Shown piece after piece: positions 1 through 8,647 of a DNA stretch of 64,000 nucleotides. The stretch is from Bacteroidia bacterium (lineage in GTDB: Bacteria; Bacteroidota; Bacteroidia; NS11-12g; UBA9320), in NCBI GenBank assembly GCA_020849295.1, contig JADLGN010000004.1, positions 1 through 64,000 of the forward strand. The letters run 5' to 3'. Made by a program: the position numbers and the translations under genes. Under the pieces are notes generated by a model. It had not been told where the DNA came from and did no database searches. It saw only the letters and a program-made list of their open reading frames with translations. How positions within the stretch are numbered: the first letter of the stretch is position 1; every line of letters begins with the position of its first letter.

Positions 1-10
1 TAACTAGTAA

Positions 11-30
11 ATACCCGCATATTGCGTATA
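11..30. repeat. Imperfect inverted repeat beside integrase remnant
   Basis: The sequence ATACCCGCATATTGCGTATA has the core arms CGCA and TGCG around TAT, with an outer ATA/TAT match if a small gap is allowed. It lies about 65 bases beyond the stop of the tyrosine-recombinase fragment. It could be a recombination site of that recombinase or a chance palindrome; no second copy is visible in the window. Confidence 0.3.
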
Positions 31-94
31 TTTTTTCTTTGTACGAATGTAAATTCTTTTTTCTTTTGCACCATGCAATGTTAAATCTTGTTTT

Positions 95-274
95 TTATAA
101 ATCCAAACGTTCTATTTGAGAAATAATATTGCTTAATACTTTTGTACTTACATGGGTATATATTTCGGTGGTCTTAGAACTGGTGTGTAATAATAGAAAC
201 TGTATGTATCGCAAATCTACACCTTGTTCGAGAAGACGGATGGCAAAACTGTGGCCTAAGGTATGGACAGGGTT
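95..274 (-). pseudogene. Tyrosine recombinase (phage integrase family), C-terminal remnant
   Basis: The minus strand reads [18 protein letters not shown], then [20 protein letters not shown] and HVSTKVLSN, before a stop. This is the C-terminal catalytic half of a XerD/integrase-family tyrosine recombinase, a DNA strand-exchange enzyme. The catalytic Tyr (EIYTHVS) and the His of the usual GHSS motif are present. The family HxLRH box reads HTLGH, so the essential second Arg is Gly. The G of GH is L. An in-frame TAA lies immediately upstream (275-277) and no catalytic-domain start or N-terminal core-binding domain follows in any frame up to the tRNAs. Only about 59 residues of a usual 280-400 remain. 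I read it as a dead relic of a mobile element next to tRNA genes. Confidence 0.8.
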
Positions 275-434
275 TTATTTTGAGATAAGTTTTATTTTTT
301 GTTTAATTTAATAATATGTTTACCTACTGTTTGATTAATATTTTTCATACATTTTATGTTATTAGAATTATTTGGGAAAAAATTTTTATGAGATAGATAA
401 ATCAAATATGTTGCACTATAGTTTGCACCTAAAT

Positions 435-462
435 AAAAAAAAGCCAACCGATTAAGATTAGC
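435..462 (-). terminator. Rho-independent terminator of the tRNA unit
   Basis: On the minus strand GCTAATC and GGTTGGC form a 7-bp stem with two or three G-U pairs, followed directly by eight T. It starts about ten bases past the 3' end of tRNA-Leu and closes the tRNA transcription unit. Confidence 0.7.
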
Positions 463-472
463 TTTCTATTTG

Positions 473-556
473 TACCCGGGACGGGACTTGAACCCGTACA
501 GCCGCGAAGCCACAGGATTTTAAGTCCTGCGTGTCTACCAGTTCCACCACCCGGGC
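473..556 (-). tRNA. tRNA-Leu (anticodon UAA)
   Basis: The minus strand folds as an 84-nt class II tRNA. The acceptor arm is GCCCGGG with CCCGGGT (one G-U pair). The anticodon stem CAGGA/TCCTG encloses the loop CTTAAAA, giving anticodon UAA. There is a long variable arm (GGCTTCGCGGC region) and a T arm with GGTTCAAGTCC. The discriminator is A and CCA is not encoded. It is transcribed after tRNA-Gly from the same promoter. Confidence 0.96.
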
Positions 557-628
557 AAGTATTTAATAAAAAAAGGACTAATATAAAGACAAATTATTAT
601 TAATTGACTTAAAAAATTTGCTGTTTTG

Positions 629-701
<73 letters not shown>

Positions 702-717
702 TTATTTTTTGGTGCTG

Positions 718-747
718 CAAATATAAATTGACTATTTAATTTTTCAA
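718..747 (-). promoter_or_regulatory. Bacteroidota-type promoter of the tRNA unit
   Basis: On the minus strand TTG (747-745) is followed after 19 bases by TATATTTG (725-718), matching the known Bacteroidota -33 TTG and -7 TAnnTTTG consensus. Transcription would begin a few bases upstream of mature tRNA-Gly (701). Confidence 0.75.
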
Positions 748-837
748 ACATGGTTTTTAAAAACTTTTAAAATATTTATTTTTTTTCTTTTTCGAATAAA
801 TGAAGTACGGATAAAGTGTTCTAATTTTATTGATATT

Positions 838-3800
838 TTATCTAATTACTGTAATAATTCCTGTTTGGTCATGTCGGATATTACCATAATCTCTAATTTG
901 AATAAAATAATGATAAATTCCAGGCAACACAAATTCTCCTTTATATGTTCCGTTCCAAGGCTTTTTGCCCCAGTCTGATTCAAAAACTTTTTCGCCCCAT
1001 CTGTTAAAAATTAACATACGATATTCTTTAATACCTAATCCTTCCGGTGAAAATAATGGATTATGTTCGTCATTACCAGGGCTGAAAGCTGTTGGTATGT
1101 ATGTAAGTAAAATAAAATTAACATATACATTTTTTATTGCCGTATCAATGCAGCCATTAGAACTTACTGCAAATTGAGTAATGGTAAATTTTCCGGTATC
1201 TGTAAAGTTATAATCCGGATTTTGATTGTTTAAGTTTGTTCCATTGCTAAGTAAATAATTCCATGATACGGCATTCTTTGATTTGTCTGTAATAGTAATT
1301 TTTGAATTTTTGATATCCGGAAATGGGGGATAGTACTCAAATGATGCCTGAGGAAGTTCATATATTGTAACAATGGCAGATGTATCAAAAATACAGTTGG
1401 ATAGTGTTTCAATTTTATAAGAAATCTTGTATTTGCCGGGTGTTTTATAAGTATGATTGAATGGTAATTTGTTTGACAAAAATCCGTCTCCCCAATTTAT
1501 ATTCGTTATTGTAATTGAATTTAATCCTGTATATCCTGTAAATTTTAACTTTACTGTATCTGACTCACAGGCGTCATTTGAAGTAAATGCAGCATAATTT
1601 TCTTTTAGAATATTTATTGTTTTCTCAACTGTATCTGTACATTTATTAGAATTTATAACAATAAGTTTAATTGTATTAAGACCGTCAGATACAAATTTAT
1701 GTTTAAAAAAAGTATCGTTTATATTAATCAAATTTCCATCTGAGTACCAGTTTCGGGTAGTTATTTTTGTGTTAATTTCAGTTTTGCTATTGTCTTTAAA
1801 CTCTATAAGATTGTCATTGCATTTTGATAAATTGATAAAGTCTGATTGTGGCTTTTCATTCACTAAATAATTTGTATCTAAATAAAACAGACAGTTTTCG
1901 TCAGATTTTACAATAAATCTAAAATAGTAGCTACCTTTAATCGTGGTATTAACGTTTATTGTACTGTCAGAGTAATATTTTTTATCGAAAACCCAAGAGC
2001 GCAATTTGATTTTAGATTTCTTTTGTTCGGTAATATCGGCAAGTCTAACAGTATCATATTCGCATGAAATGCTGATTTTTGTTTTTGGATTTAAAGAAGG
2101 ATAAATTGTTAAATTCTTTGATATACTATCGCTGCAAAGATAATCACTGCTCACAATATGTTTTAATATGTGTTTCCCTTCTTTTAGGTTTAAAAATGTA
2201 AACAAATTTCCGCTGCTTGAAACTGTGTCGTCAATTACCCATTTATACTTGATAATATTGCCATTTTTAATATTTGAATTACTTTGAATTAATATAGTAT
2301 CAGCTGGGCAAAAATCTTTTGAAACAAACTGTGCCAGTGGTTTTGGGTTGATGGTTATAATTTGATTGATACTATCAATACAATTGCTTTTTGTTTTTAC
2401 AAGATGAAAAATTTTGTATGTACCAAAGCTATCAAAAGAAACACTAACATTGCTTGAATTATAAGTACTTCTATTAATTTTCCAAATATTAAATATAATC
2501 GAATCATTATTGAAATATTTTGAATTATCAAAAAACAAAATCGTGTCTTTTTCGCAATTTTTTACATTGTAGAAATCAATTTCAGGTCTTAATTTAATAT
2601 CAAAAGAATCTGAAATTTCAGAAAAACATCCGGAATCGCTTTCTGCAATTTGCTTAAAATATTGAATACCCGGCGAAGTGAAAGTTTTTTTGATTAATGT
2701 GCCGAAAGAAGAATCTGATGCGAATTCCCATAAAACAGATTTTATTTTATTTAATGCTACATAAGAATTATCAATAAAAGTTGTAGAATCGCCCAAGCAA
2801 AAATTTTGTTTGACATTTTTTACAATTGGATTAGCAAAAATATTAACATATTTAAATGCCGAATCTATACATCCGTATTGGTTTTCGGCAATTAACCTAA
2901 CAAAATACAATCCTAATGTATCAAAAGTATATATCGGCGATTTTTGGTATGTTGTATTGAAATTAATTCTCCAAGTGGTGTTTCCGGGTTTATCTCCAAA
3001 ATAATTACTACTGTCTGCAAAAATTATATCTTTCTTTTCGCATTTACCTGTATATGCAATTTTTACTTTTGGGGCTTTAGATATTTTTATATAAACTGAG
3101 TCTGATATTTTACAATTGTTTTGGTCCTTTATGTTTATGTAATATTTAGTTGGAGTCAAAGTACCAGTATAAACAATCATCTTGTTATTTGATGAAAGAC
3201 CCGCAGAAGGAGTCCATAAAAATGTCAATGTGCCTTTGCCCCCTTTGGCGGTATCTCCAATAATAGTATTTTTACCTGAACACAAATTAATTGTATCTTT
3301 TAATTTTGGAAGTAAAATAGCAGGTTTTGATACTAATTTAATTGTATCAATAGAATAGCATGAGCCGGGTTTTGTAGTCTTTAAGAAATATATTTTATAC
3401 TCTTCGGTGTTTAATATGTTTTTCTTAAAATATTCAGTTTCTGAACTGTTTGGCGATTTTATATAAGTAGAGGGGAACCACTCATACTTATAGCTTTTTA
3501 TTGAATCAATTCCAATTTTAATTTTGTAATTTGAACAAAATGATGTATCACGTCCGGCATTGCTAAGTTGAAGTGAGCTAATTGGTAATAAAATTTCTGA
3601 GCAATGACAATTGGCAATATCAGAAGCTATAAACAACCTGCAAACATCAGTATTTCTGATAAAACCATTGAATGAATAATTTAGTATCTGATTTGATGAT
3701 AGCCCTTTATTTTTAGTAAATTTTGATATAATAAAATCAGAAGAATCGAATTTTGAATTTGAATTTCTATCTGCTATTAAATAATAAAATACTGAATATG

Positions 3801-6800
3801 CAGTATCAATTTCACTTTTGTTATTTTTTATTGAAAATGCTATATCAGCAATCTCGCCACTATCTCCGGCTACTGTTGAAACTGATTTAATTAAAGTAAT
3901 TATCGGACTAGATTTTTGTAATACTGTTGACTTTATAAAATTTCCTGTTGCAGCCTTTACATCACAACTATCATTACTTTTTACACAAAATGCTTTTTTC
4001 TTAGTAAATGAAGTTAAAGAAAAATCGCTATTTCCGCAAGTTGTTTCATTACTTGTAATGTTTAACTTGAATTTTAACTCAGATGAATCTCCGGGTGACA
4101 TTCCGGTTGGGATACTCCACAACCAATATATTTGTTTATTTACTTCTTTCAAATTTCCTTTGCCATTTATTTTTATCGAAGTTAATGAAGCCGTATCTGG
4201 TACAAATCCTTGTGGCAGAATTAATTGAATTGAATCACCATTATAAGTTTTTACAGGTCCCAAATAAATAATTTTAGCTTTTAATTCTATATTAGGCTTG
4301 CAAAGATTTATAGTATCAATATTTAATTTTATAGAAGTAGAGTAGGGGTTATCTACACCTTTAATTTTAATAGGTTTGCCAGTGTATCCTGTTTTTCTAA
4401 CCGGTTCGCCACAGCCCATCTTTCCATCAGGCATTACAGAAACAAAAGAATTTGCGGTTATTTTGCAATTTGTTTCAAGGTAAAACTGAATTTTGATTTT
4501 ATTTTTTAAAGTGTCGCTTACTTTGGCAAGCCCTTGTTTTAAAGCAGAAATACTGTCTGACAAATGCCAAGTATATGTATTGCCAAAAGATATTGTTGGC
4601 TTATTCAATTTAATAAATTTGTTATTTTTTGGAAATGAATAATACATTCCTGTATCAACAAATGAAGTACCTTGAGGTATTGTAACATTAAGCTTTAAGT
4701 TAAAAATGTTTTCTTCATCCGTATTTGCTATTATTACCTCAAATTTGCGGTTTGTGCAAACATCGGTAGGAGAAGAGTCCTCATAAATTACTGAGTTTAT
4801 TAATGGTGGAACAGGATTTAATACGAGATTTACATATTTTAATAAGTTTTTACATTTAAAACTTTCTGAACTATCAGGATAATTATCGCAATTCCAACCT
4901 AAAGCAATTTTTATACTATCTGTTTTACAATTTTTTGATTTAGCATAAATCCTAAAATTGCGTGTAGTTGTAGAACTTAAATTGCCCGCTTTAAAAATAT
5001 CGTTTTGTTTTGTTAGAAAAGTACCGGTACTCAAGTCTTTTATTGCAATTATATCTGCTTTTTGTTTTGTTGAGTTTGAAAGCCATAGGTTATTAATATT
5101 GCTACCACTGTTAGTATTAGTAATTATTATATCCCAACTAAAAGTATCTTTGCTTGAAATACTATTTGAATTGACCGGACTTAATAAAATTGAAGGATGA
5201 TTAAATTGAATAAAATCTAAATAGTTTGTAACTATATCTGTTTTTTGGTTTGCTTTCCACTTAAAGTAACTTAGATACTTTACAGGCTCAAGGGTATTTA
5301 TAGCGCTTTGGCATGTAGGAATTAGCTTAAGTTGTAATGTGGCAATATAACCTTCGTCACTTGTAGGAAAAATTCCTTTTACAGGATTAAATAAAGTATC
5401 AAGACTAAAAAACAAAGTATCTGAAACTGTCTTATATGGTTTTAATCCTGAAGCGTATTTGTATTTATATTTATTTGTACCGGTAGTGTAATAATAATAC
5501 ATTCCTGCACCAGAAAATTTATAACCTGTGGGAATAATTACATTTATTTTTTCAAAATCTGTAAAATTGCGGTATTCATAAGGAAACTGGTTTCCACCGG
5601 CATAATTATTACAACAACTACCGGCACTAAAGTAAAAACTCTGAGATAATGTAATGTCGCCGCAAGTATTTGATGAGTAGTTTTCAGTATAATAATCTGT
5701 AAAATAATTTGCAGATAATATATGCCTTCCTGCAAAAGTATCGCATTGCAATTTTTGATACGAAGTTGGGTTAGGTGTTGTACTTAAATAAAATTCGCTA
5801 TTATTAAAATAAATATCACCCGAATAATTATCGATGCTGGTTGTATATACAAAGTTTATTGATATTACAACACTATCTTTGTTTAAGAAAAAGTAATTGC
5901 TAAAGTTACCACATCCTGCTGTTTTTGCAGCATTAGAAGTAAAATCAAGTTCACAATTTCTAACTGTACCACTAACAGATGATGTCGCTTTTAACTTATC
6001 ACAAAAATATCTAAGTTTACCATTTCTATAAATTCTTAAGTCAACTGAATATGGAGTAATCAAATTCCCATTATTAATAGAAGTTTTTAGCCTACCATTA
6101 AAGAATAAATTGGTAGAACCTGAAGAAAAAACCAAACCTGAGTAATTGGCAGATAATGTATCATGCAAAAATGAAATATTAGTTTTTACTTTTTTCATAT
6201 CAATAGTTCCTGATGTGTCTGCTATTCCATCGTTATTATTGTCAGGCAAACCATAGTTTTTTCTCAATACTTTAAATCCTCTGAATAACATTCCACCATT
6301 ATTGCAATATACTTTGCAATGAACATTTACTTGCGAACTTGTACAATATAAATTGAAAAACGTATCATTACAAGTTGTGTCTGATTTGTATAAAATATCT
6401 AATTTATATGTTTTTTTACCAGACGAAGCTCCTTTACATTCTGCATTAATCAAAATATTTAATTCGGCTTTTAGTAATGTGATATTCAAATTTTTGAAAT
6501 ATGCATATATATCTTTAGAATCGTAATATATTCTGTATGGTTTCCACTCAATTCCGTCAATATCTACAAACTTTAAATCATCGGGTTTTAAACTATGTTT
6601 TAATCCTGTTTGAAGATTTAATTTAACTACAAATTGTGATTTAGCATTTACGTTTATAATAGATGCTGAAGTAAAAGTGAAATTCAATTTTTCGGGCGAA
6701 CCAACAGCTATATCAGTTGGCAACCATGGTAAAGCATTTAAATATTGTGCCCCTCCATAGCTTCCCCAGTTTTCGGCAACATTATAGTTTTGGTTACATT

Positions 6801-8109
6801 GATCTTTGTACGAGGCAGAATACATCCAGCGATGAGCTACAATTGTAGTATTACAAACATTAGGCATACATGAAATGCTATTCCAACTAATGTAGATTGT
6901 ATCATTTACAAGCATATCGCCAAGCAATAAGTTTACACCACCAATAGGCATGGAACCTAAACAAGAAAAGTAACTACCAGAATTGTTATAACTAAGTCCG
7001 TAAAATATTTTATTAAGTTGCTTTCCCCATTTTCCTTTAGCTATTTTTAATGATGAAGTGTCTATTGCCGACATCTGTGAATTGTAAAATCCGCCCGACC
7101 AGGTCTGATATATATTTATTAATGTACTATTTATTGCTTTATTAGACTTGTTTATAACAATAAGCTCGTTTTTAGTTGGTTTATTATTATCAAAACACCA
7201 ATTTATTTTACTTTTAGGAGTAATTACTAATCCTTGTATAAAAGCGTCAAGATTAATAATTGCGTTTTTAGTAGATGAATTGCAAATTGTATTATTGCAG
7301 CCAAATTTCAAATAATATACAGTATTTAGATTATTACATAATATCACTTTGACAGAATCTTCAATTTTAATTTCTTCACCACTGTCAAAATACTTATCTT
7401 TATTTCCTATTTTTTTAAAATCAGATGAATCAAATTTTGAAATTATAGAATCAACTTTATAACTATCTGCAATTCTTGACGATTTTACATTTATTCCATT
7501 TCCATTTTTTCTTAAAAAAACAAATGATTTTACCTTGCCATTGCCGGTATTTTTAATAGAAATTTGGCGAACAAAAACATCATTTATATATGAATTTTTC
7601 ACCTGATTGCTTATTGAGTTAATTAAAATATTCGGGATTAAAACATTTATATTACCAGACATGTGCGATTCGTTACCGCCATTATAAGTTAAATCCAGTC
7701 GAACAAAAGCCTGATTGCCTTTGCTGATAAAACTTTGCAAATTGCAATCGTTTGTCATTTTGATTGAAAATTTCAAATATCCGGCTAAAGTAAAATCAAC
7801 CAATCTGAAAACAGGAGAATTAAGGTCAGAAATATTAAATTCAGAGATATTATTATTATTTAATGAGCCTCCAACGTACTTGCACCCTGAAGGTAATTTA
7901 ATTGTCGCATAAACGTTTGTTATGCCTGATGTAAATACGTTTCTTATCTCAAAATTCAAAGAATCTGCATTGCCGCAAATCGAAATGTTGGATGGAAAAT
8001 CAAATAGTACATTAAATTTTTTTGATTGTGCATTTGCTTCATTTTTTATCAAAATAAATATTGATAAAATAATGCAAAAAACTAATAATATTTTTTTTAA
8101 AAATGGCAC
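838..8109 (-). CDS. Giant T9SS type B cell-surface protein (PKD repeats, CHU_C domain)
   Basis: A 2423-residue exported protein. Residues 1-27 form a signal peptide (hydrophobic LLVFCIILSIFILI, cleavage near NANA/Q). The first ~1500 residues are Cys- and Asn-rich beta-type repeats with recurrent phrases such as DTIYISW and SGTVRNC; these look like DUF11/conserved-repeat modules. Residues ~1510-2330 are a run of PKD-like Ig folds of ~90 residues, each starting with a C-x-x-D-T/S-[IV]-x-F pattern. Residues 2337-2423 (YIPTAFSPGND ... FNRWGEKVFES ... GIITVIR) are the gliding-motility-associated CHU_C domain, a type B T9SS sorting signal. It should be exported by Sec, carried across the outer membrane by T9SS and held at the surface, where long PKD proteins usually act in adhesion. 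It appears monocistronic. No enzymatic domain was recognised. Confidence 0.9.
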   Translation of the reverse strand: MPFLKKILLVFCIILSIFILIKNEANAQSKKFNVLFDFPSNISICGNADSLNFEIRNVFTSGITNVYATIKLPSGCKYVGGSLNNNNISEFNISDLNSPVFRLVDFTLAGYLKFSIKMTNDCNLQSFISKGNQAFVRLDLTYNGGNESHMSGNINVLIPNILINSISNQVKNSYINDVFVRQISIKNTGNGKVKSFVFLRKNGNGINVKSSRIADSYKVDSIISKFDSSDFKKIGNKDKYFDSGEEIKIEDSVKVILCNNLNTVYYLKFGCNNTICNSSTKNAIINLDAFIQGLVITPKSKINWCFDNNKPTKNELIVINKSNKAINSTLINIYQTWSGGFYNSQMSAIDTSSLKIAKGKWGKQLNKIFYGLSYNNSGSYFSCLGSMPIGGVNLLLGDMLVNDTIYISWNSISCMPNVCNTTIVAHRWMYSASYKDQCNQNYNVAENWGSYGGAQYLNALPWLPTDIAVGSPEKLNFTFTSASIINVNAKSQFVVKLNLQTGLKHSLKPDDLKFVDIDGIEWKPYRIYYDSKDIYAYFKNLNITLLKAELNILINAECKGASSGKKTYKLDILYKSDTTCNDTFFNLYCTSSQVNVHCKVYCNNGGMLFRGFKVLRKNYGLPDNNNDGIADTSGTIDMKKVKTNISFLHDTLSANYSGLVFSSGSTNLFFNGRLKTSINNGNLITPYSVDLRIYRNGKLRYFCDKLKATSSVSGTVRNCELDFTSNAAKTAGCGNFSNYFFLNKDSVVISINFVYTTSIDNYSGDIYFNNSEFYLSTTPNPTSYQKLQCDTFAGRHILSANYFTDYYTENYSSNTCGDITLSQSFYFSAGSCCNNYAGGNQFPYEYRNFTDFEKINVIIPTGYKFSGAGMYYYYTTGTNKYKYKYASGLKPYKTVSDTLFFSLDTLFNPVKGIFPTSDEGYIATLQLKLIPTCQSAINTLEPVKYLSYFKWKANQKTDIVTNYLDFIQFNHPSILLSPVNSNSISSKDTFSWDIIITNTNSGSNINNLWLSNSTKQKADIIAIKDLSTGTFLTKQNDIFKAGNLSSTTTRNFRIYAKSKNCKTDSIKIALGWNCDNYPDSSESFKCKNLLKYVNLVLNPVPPLINSVIYEDSSPTDVCTNRKFEVIIANTDEENIFNLKLNVTIPQGTSFVDTGMYYSFPKNNKFIKLNKPTISFGNTYTWHLSDSISALKQGLAKVSDTLKNKIKIQFYLETNCKITANSFVSVMPDGKMGCGEPVRKTGYTGKPIKIKGVDNPYSTSIKLNIDTINLCKPNIELKAKIIYLGPVKTYNGDSIQLILPQGFVPDTASLTSIKINGKGNLKEVNKQIYWLWSIPTGMSPGDSSELKFKLNITSNETTCGNSDFSLTSFTKKKAFCVKSNDSCDVKAATGNFIKSTVLQKSSPIITLIKSVSTVAGDSGEIADIAFSIKNNKSEIDTAYSVFYYLIADRNSNSKFDSSDFIISKFTKNKGLSSNQILNYSFNGFIRNTDVCRLFIASDIANCHCSEILLPISSLQLSNAGRDTSFCSNYKIKIGIDSIKSYKYEWFPSTYIKSPNSSETEYFKKNILNTEEYKIYFLKTTKPGSCYSIDTIKLVSKPAILLPKLKDTINLCSGKNTIIGDTAKGGKGTLTFLWTPSAGLSSNNKMIVYTGTLTPTKYYINIKDQNNCKISDSVYIKISKAPKVKIAYTGKCEKKDIIFADSSNYFGDKPGNTTWRINFNTTYQKSPIYTFDTLGLYFVRLIAENQYGCIDSAFKYVNIFANPIVKNVKQNFCLGDSTTFIDNSYVALNKIKSVLWEFASDSSFGTLIKKTFTSPGIQYFKQIAESDSGCFSEISDSFDIKLRPEIDFYNVKNCEKDTILFFDNSKYFNNDSIIFNIWKINRSTYNSSNVSVSFDSFGTYKIFHLVKTKSNCIDSINQIITINPKPLAQFVSKDFCPADTILIQSNSNIKNGNIIKYKWVIDDTVSSSGNLFTFLNLKEGKHILKHIVSSDYLCSDSISKNLTIYPSLNPKTKISISCEYDTVRLADITEQKKSKIKLRSWVFDKKYYSDSTINVNTTIKGSYYFRFIVKSDENCLFYLDTNYLVNEKPQSDFINLSKCNDNLIEFKDNSKTEINTKITTRNWYSDGNLININDTFFKHKFVSDGLNTIKLIVINSNKCTDTVEKTINILKENYAAFTSNDACESDTVKLKFTGYTGLNSITITNINWGDGFLSNKLPFNHTYKTPGKYKISYKIETLSNCIFDTSAIVTIYELPQASFEYYPPFPDIKNSKITITDKSKNAVSWNYLLSNGTNLNNQNPDYNFTDTGKFTITQFAVSSNGCIDTAIKNVYVNFILLTYIPTAFSPGNDEHNPLFSPEGLGIKEYRMLIFNRWGEKVFESDWGKKPWNGTYKGEFVLPGIYHYFIQIRDYGNIRHDQTGIITVIR

Positions 8110-8191
8110 AAGAAAAATTTACCAAATATAATCTGATTAATTAATAATTAAAATATTAAAATTAAATGCAAATGAGCAAGTATAATTTATT

Positions 8192-8199
8192 TATTTTTG
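8192..8199 (+). promoter_or_regulatory. -7 promoter element upstream of the SUI1 gene
   Basis: TATTTTTG matches TAnnTTTG and lies 25 bases before the ATG at 8225. No TTG sits at the expected -33 spacing, so support is partial. Confidence 0.4.
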
Positions 8200-8224
8200 A
8201 TGAAAATTATAAGAAAATCTGCTT

Positions 8225-8560
8225 ATGTCAAATAAAAATAAAAAAAGAGGAGGTATGGTTTACAGTACAAATCCGGGTTTTGAATTTGAAGACAAGCATA
8301 TTGAAATTGAAACTTTACCACCCGAGAAGCAAAATTTATTGGTTAGAATATCAACCCAAGGCAGAGCGGGAAAAAAGGCAACTTTAGTTCAAAGGTTTCA
8401 AGGTAGAATAGATGATTTGGAAAACTTATCAAAAGAATTAAAAAAGCATTGCAGTGTTGGCGGAACAGTAAAAAATAATGAAATAATAATTCAAGGAGAT
8501 TTTTGCGACAAAGTTGTATCTTTTTTATTATCTAAAGGATATAAAGCCAAAAAAGGTTAA
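8225..8560 (+). CDS. Translation initiation factor SUI1/YciH family
   Basis: A 111-aa protein of the eIF1/SUI1 family, small ribosome-binding proteins thought to act in start-codon selection; bacterial members (YciH) are non-essential. The basic N-terminus is followed by the SUI1 fold from about residue 40. Its signature QGRAGKKATLVQRFQG is the Arg/Lys-rich loop, with LKKHCSVGGTVKNNEIIIQG and a C-terminal KGYKAKKG. The length equals the bacterial family norm. It is divergent from the giant surface protein and followed by pckA, which has its own promoter. The ATG at 8225 follows a plausible -7 element. Confidence 0.9.
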   Translation: MSNKNKKRGGMVYSTNPGFEFEDKHIEIETLPPEKQNLLVRISTQGRAGKKATLVQRFQGRIDDLENLSKELKKHCSVGGTVKNNEIIIQGDFCDKVVSFLLSKGYKAKKG

Positions 8561-8617
8561 AAAAAAATTTTTAATGTGTTTTGATTGAAAAATTTACCCC
8601 TTGAAAATTTAATTTAT

Positions 8618-8625
8618 TAATTTTG
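8618..8625 (+). promoter_or_regulatory. -7 promoter element of pckA
   Basis: TAATTTTG fits the TAnnTTTG consensus exactly, 22 bases before the pckA ATG. The nearest upstream TTG is only 14 bases away, so the -33 element is unclear. Confidence 0.5.
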
Positions 8626-8647
8626 CACACATTTTTTAATATAAACA

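Noticed and set aside
129..311. 60-residue plus-strand open frame opposite the integrase fragment
   Set aside because: It is the antisense shadow of the recombinase remnant; the minus strand carries clear family motifs.
3818..4228. 136-residue plus-strand frame within the giant surface gene
   Set aside because: Fully inside a well-supported minus-strand gene with signal peptide and T9SS domain; no independent features.
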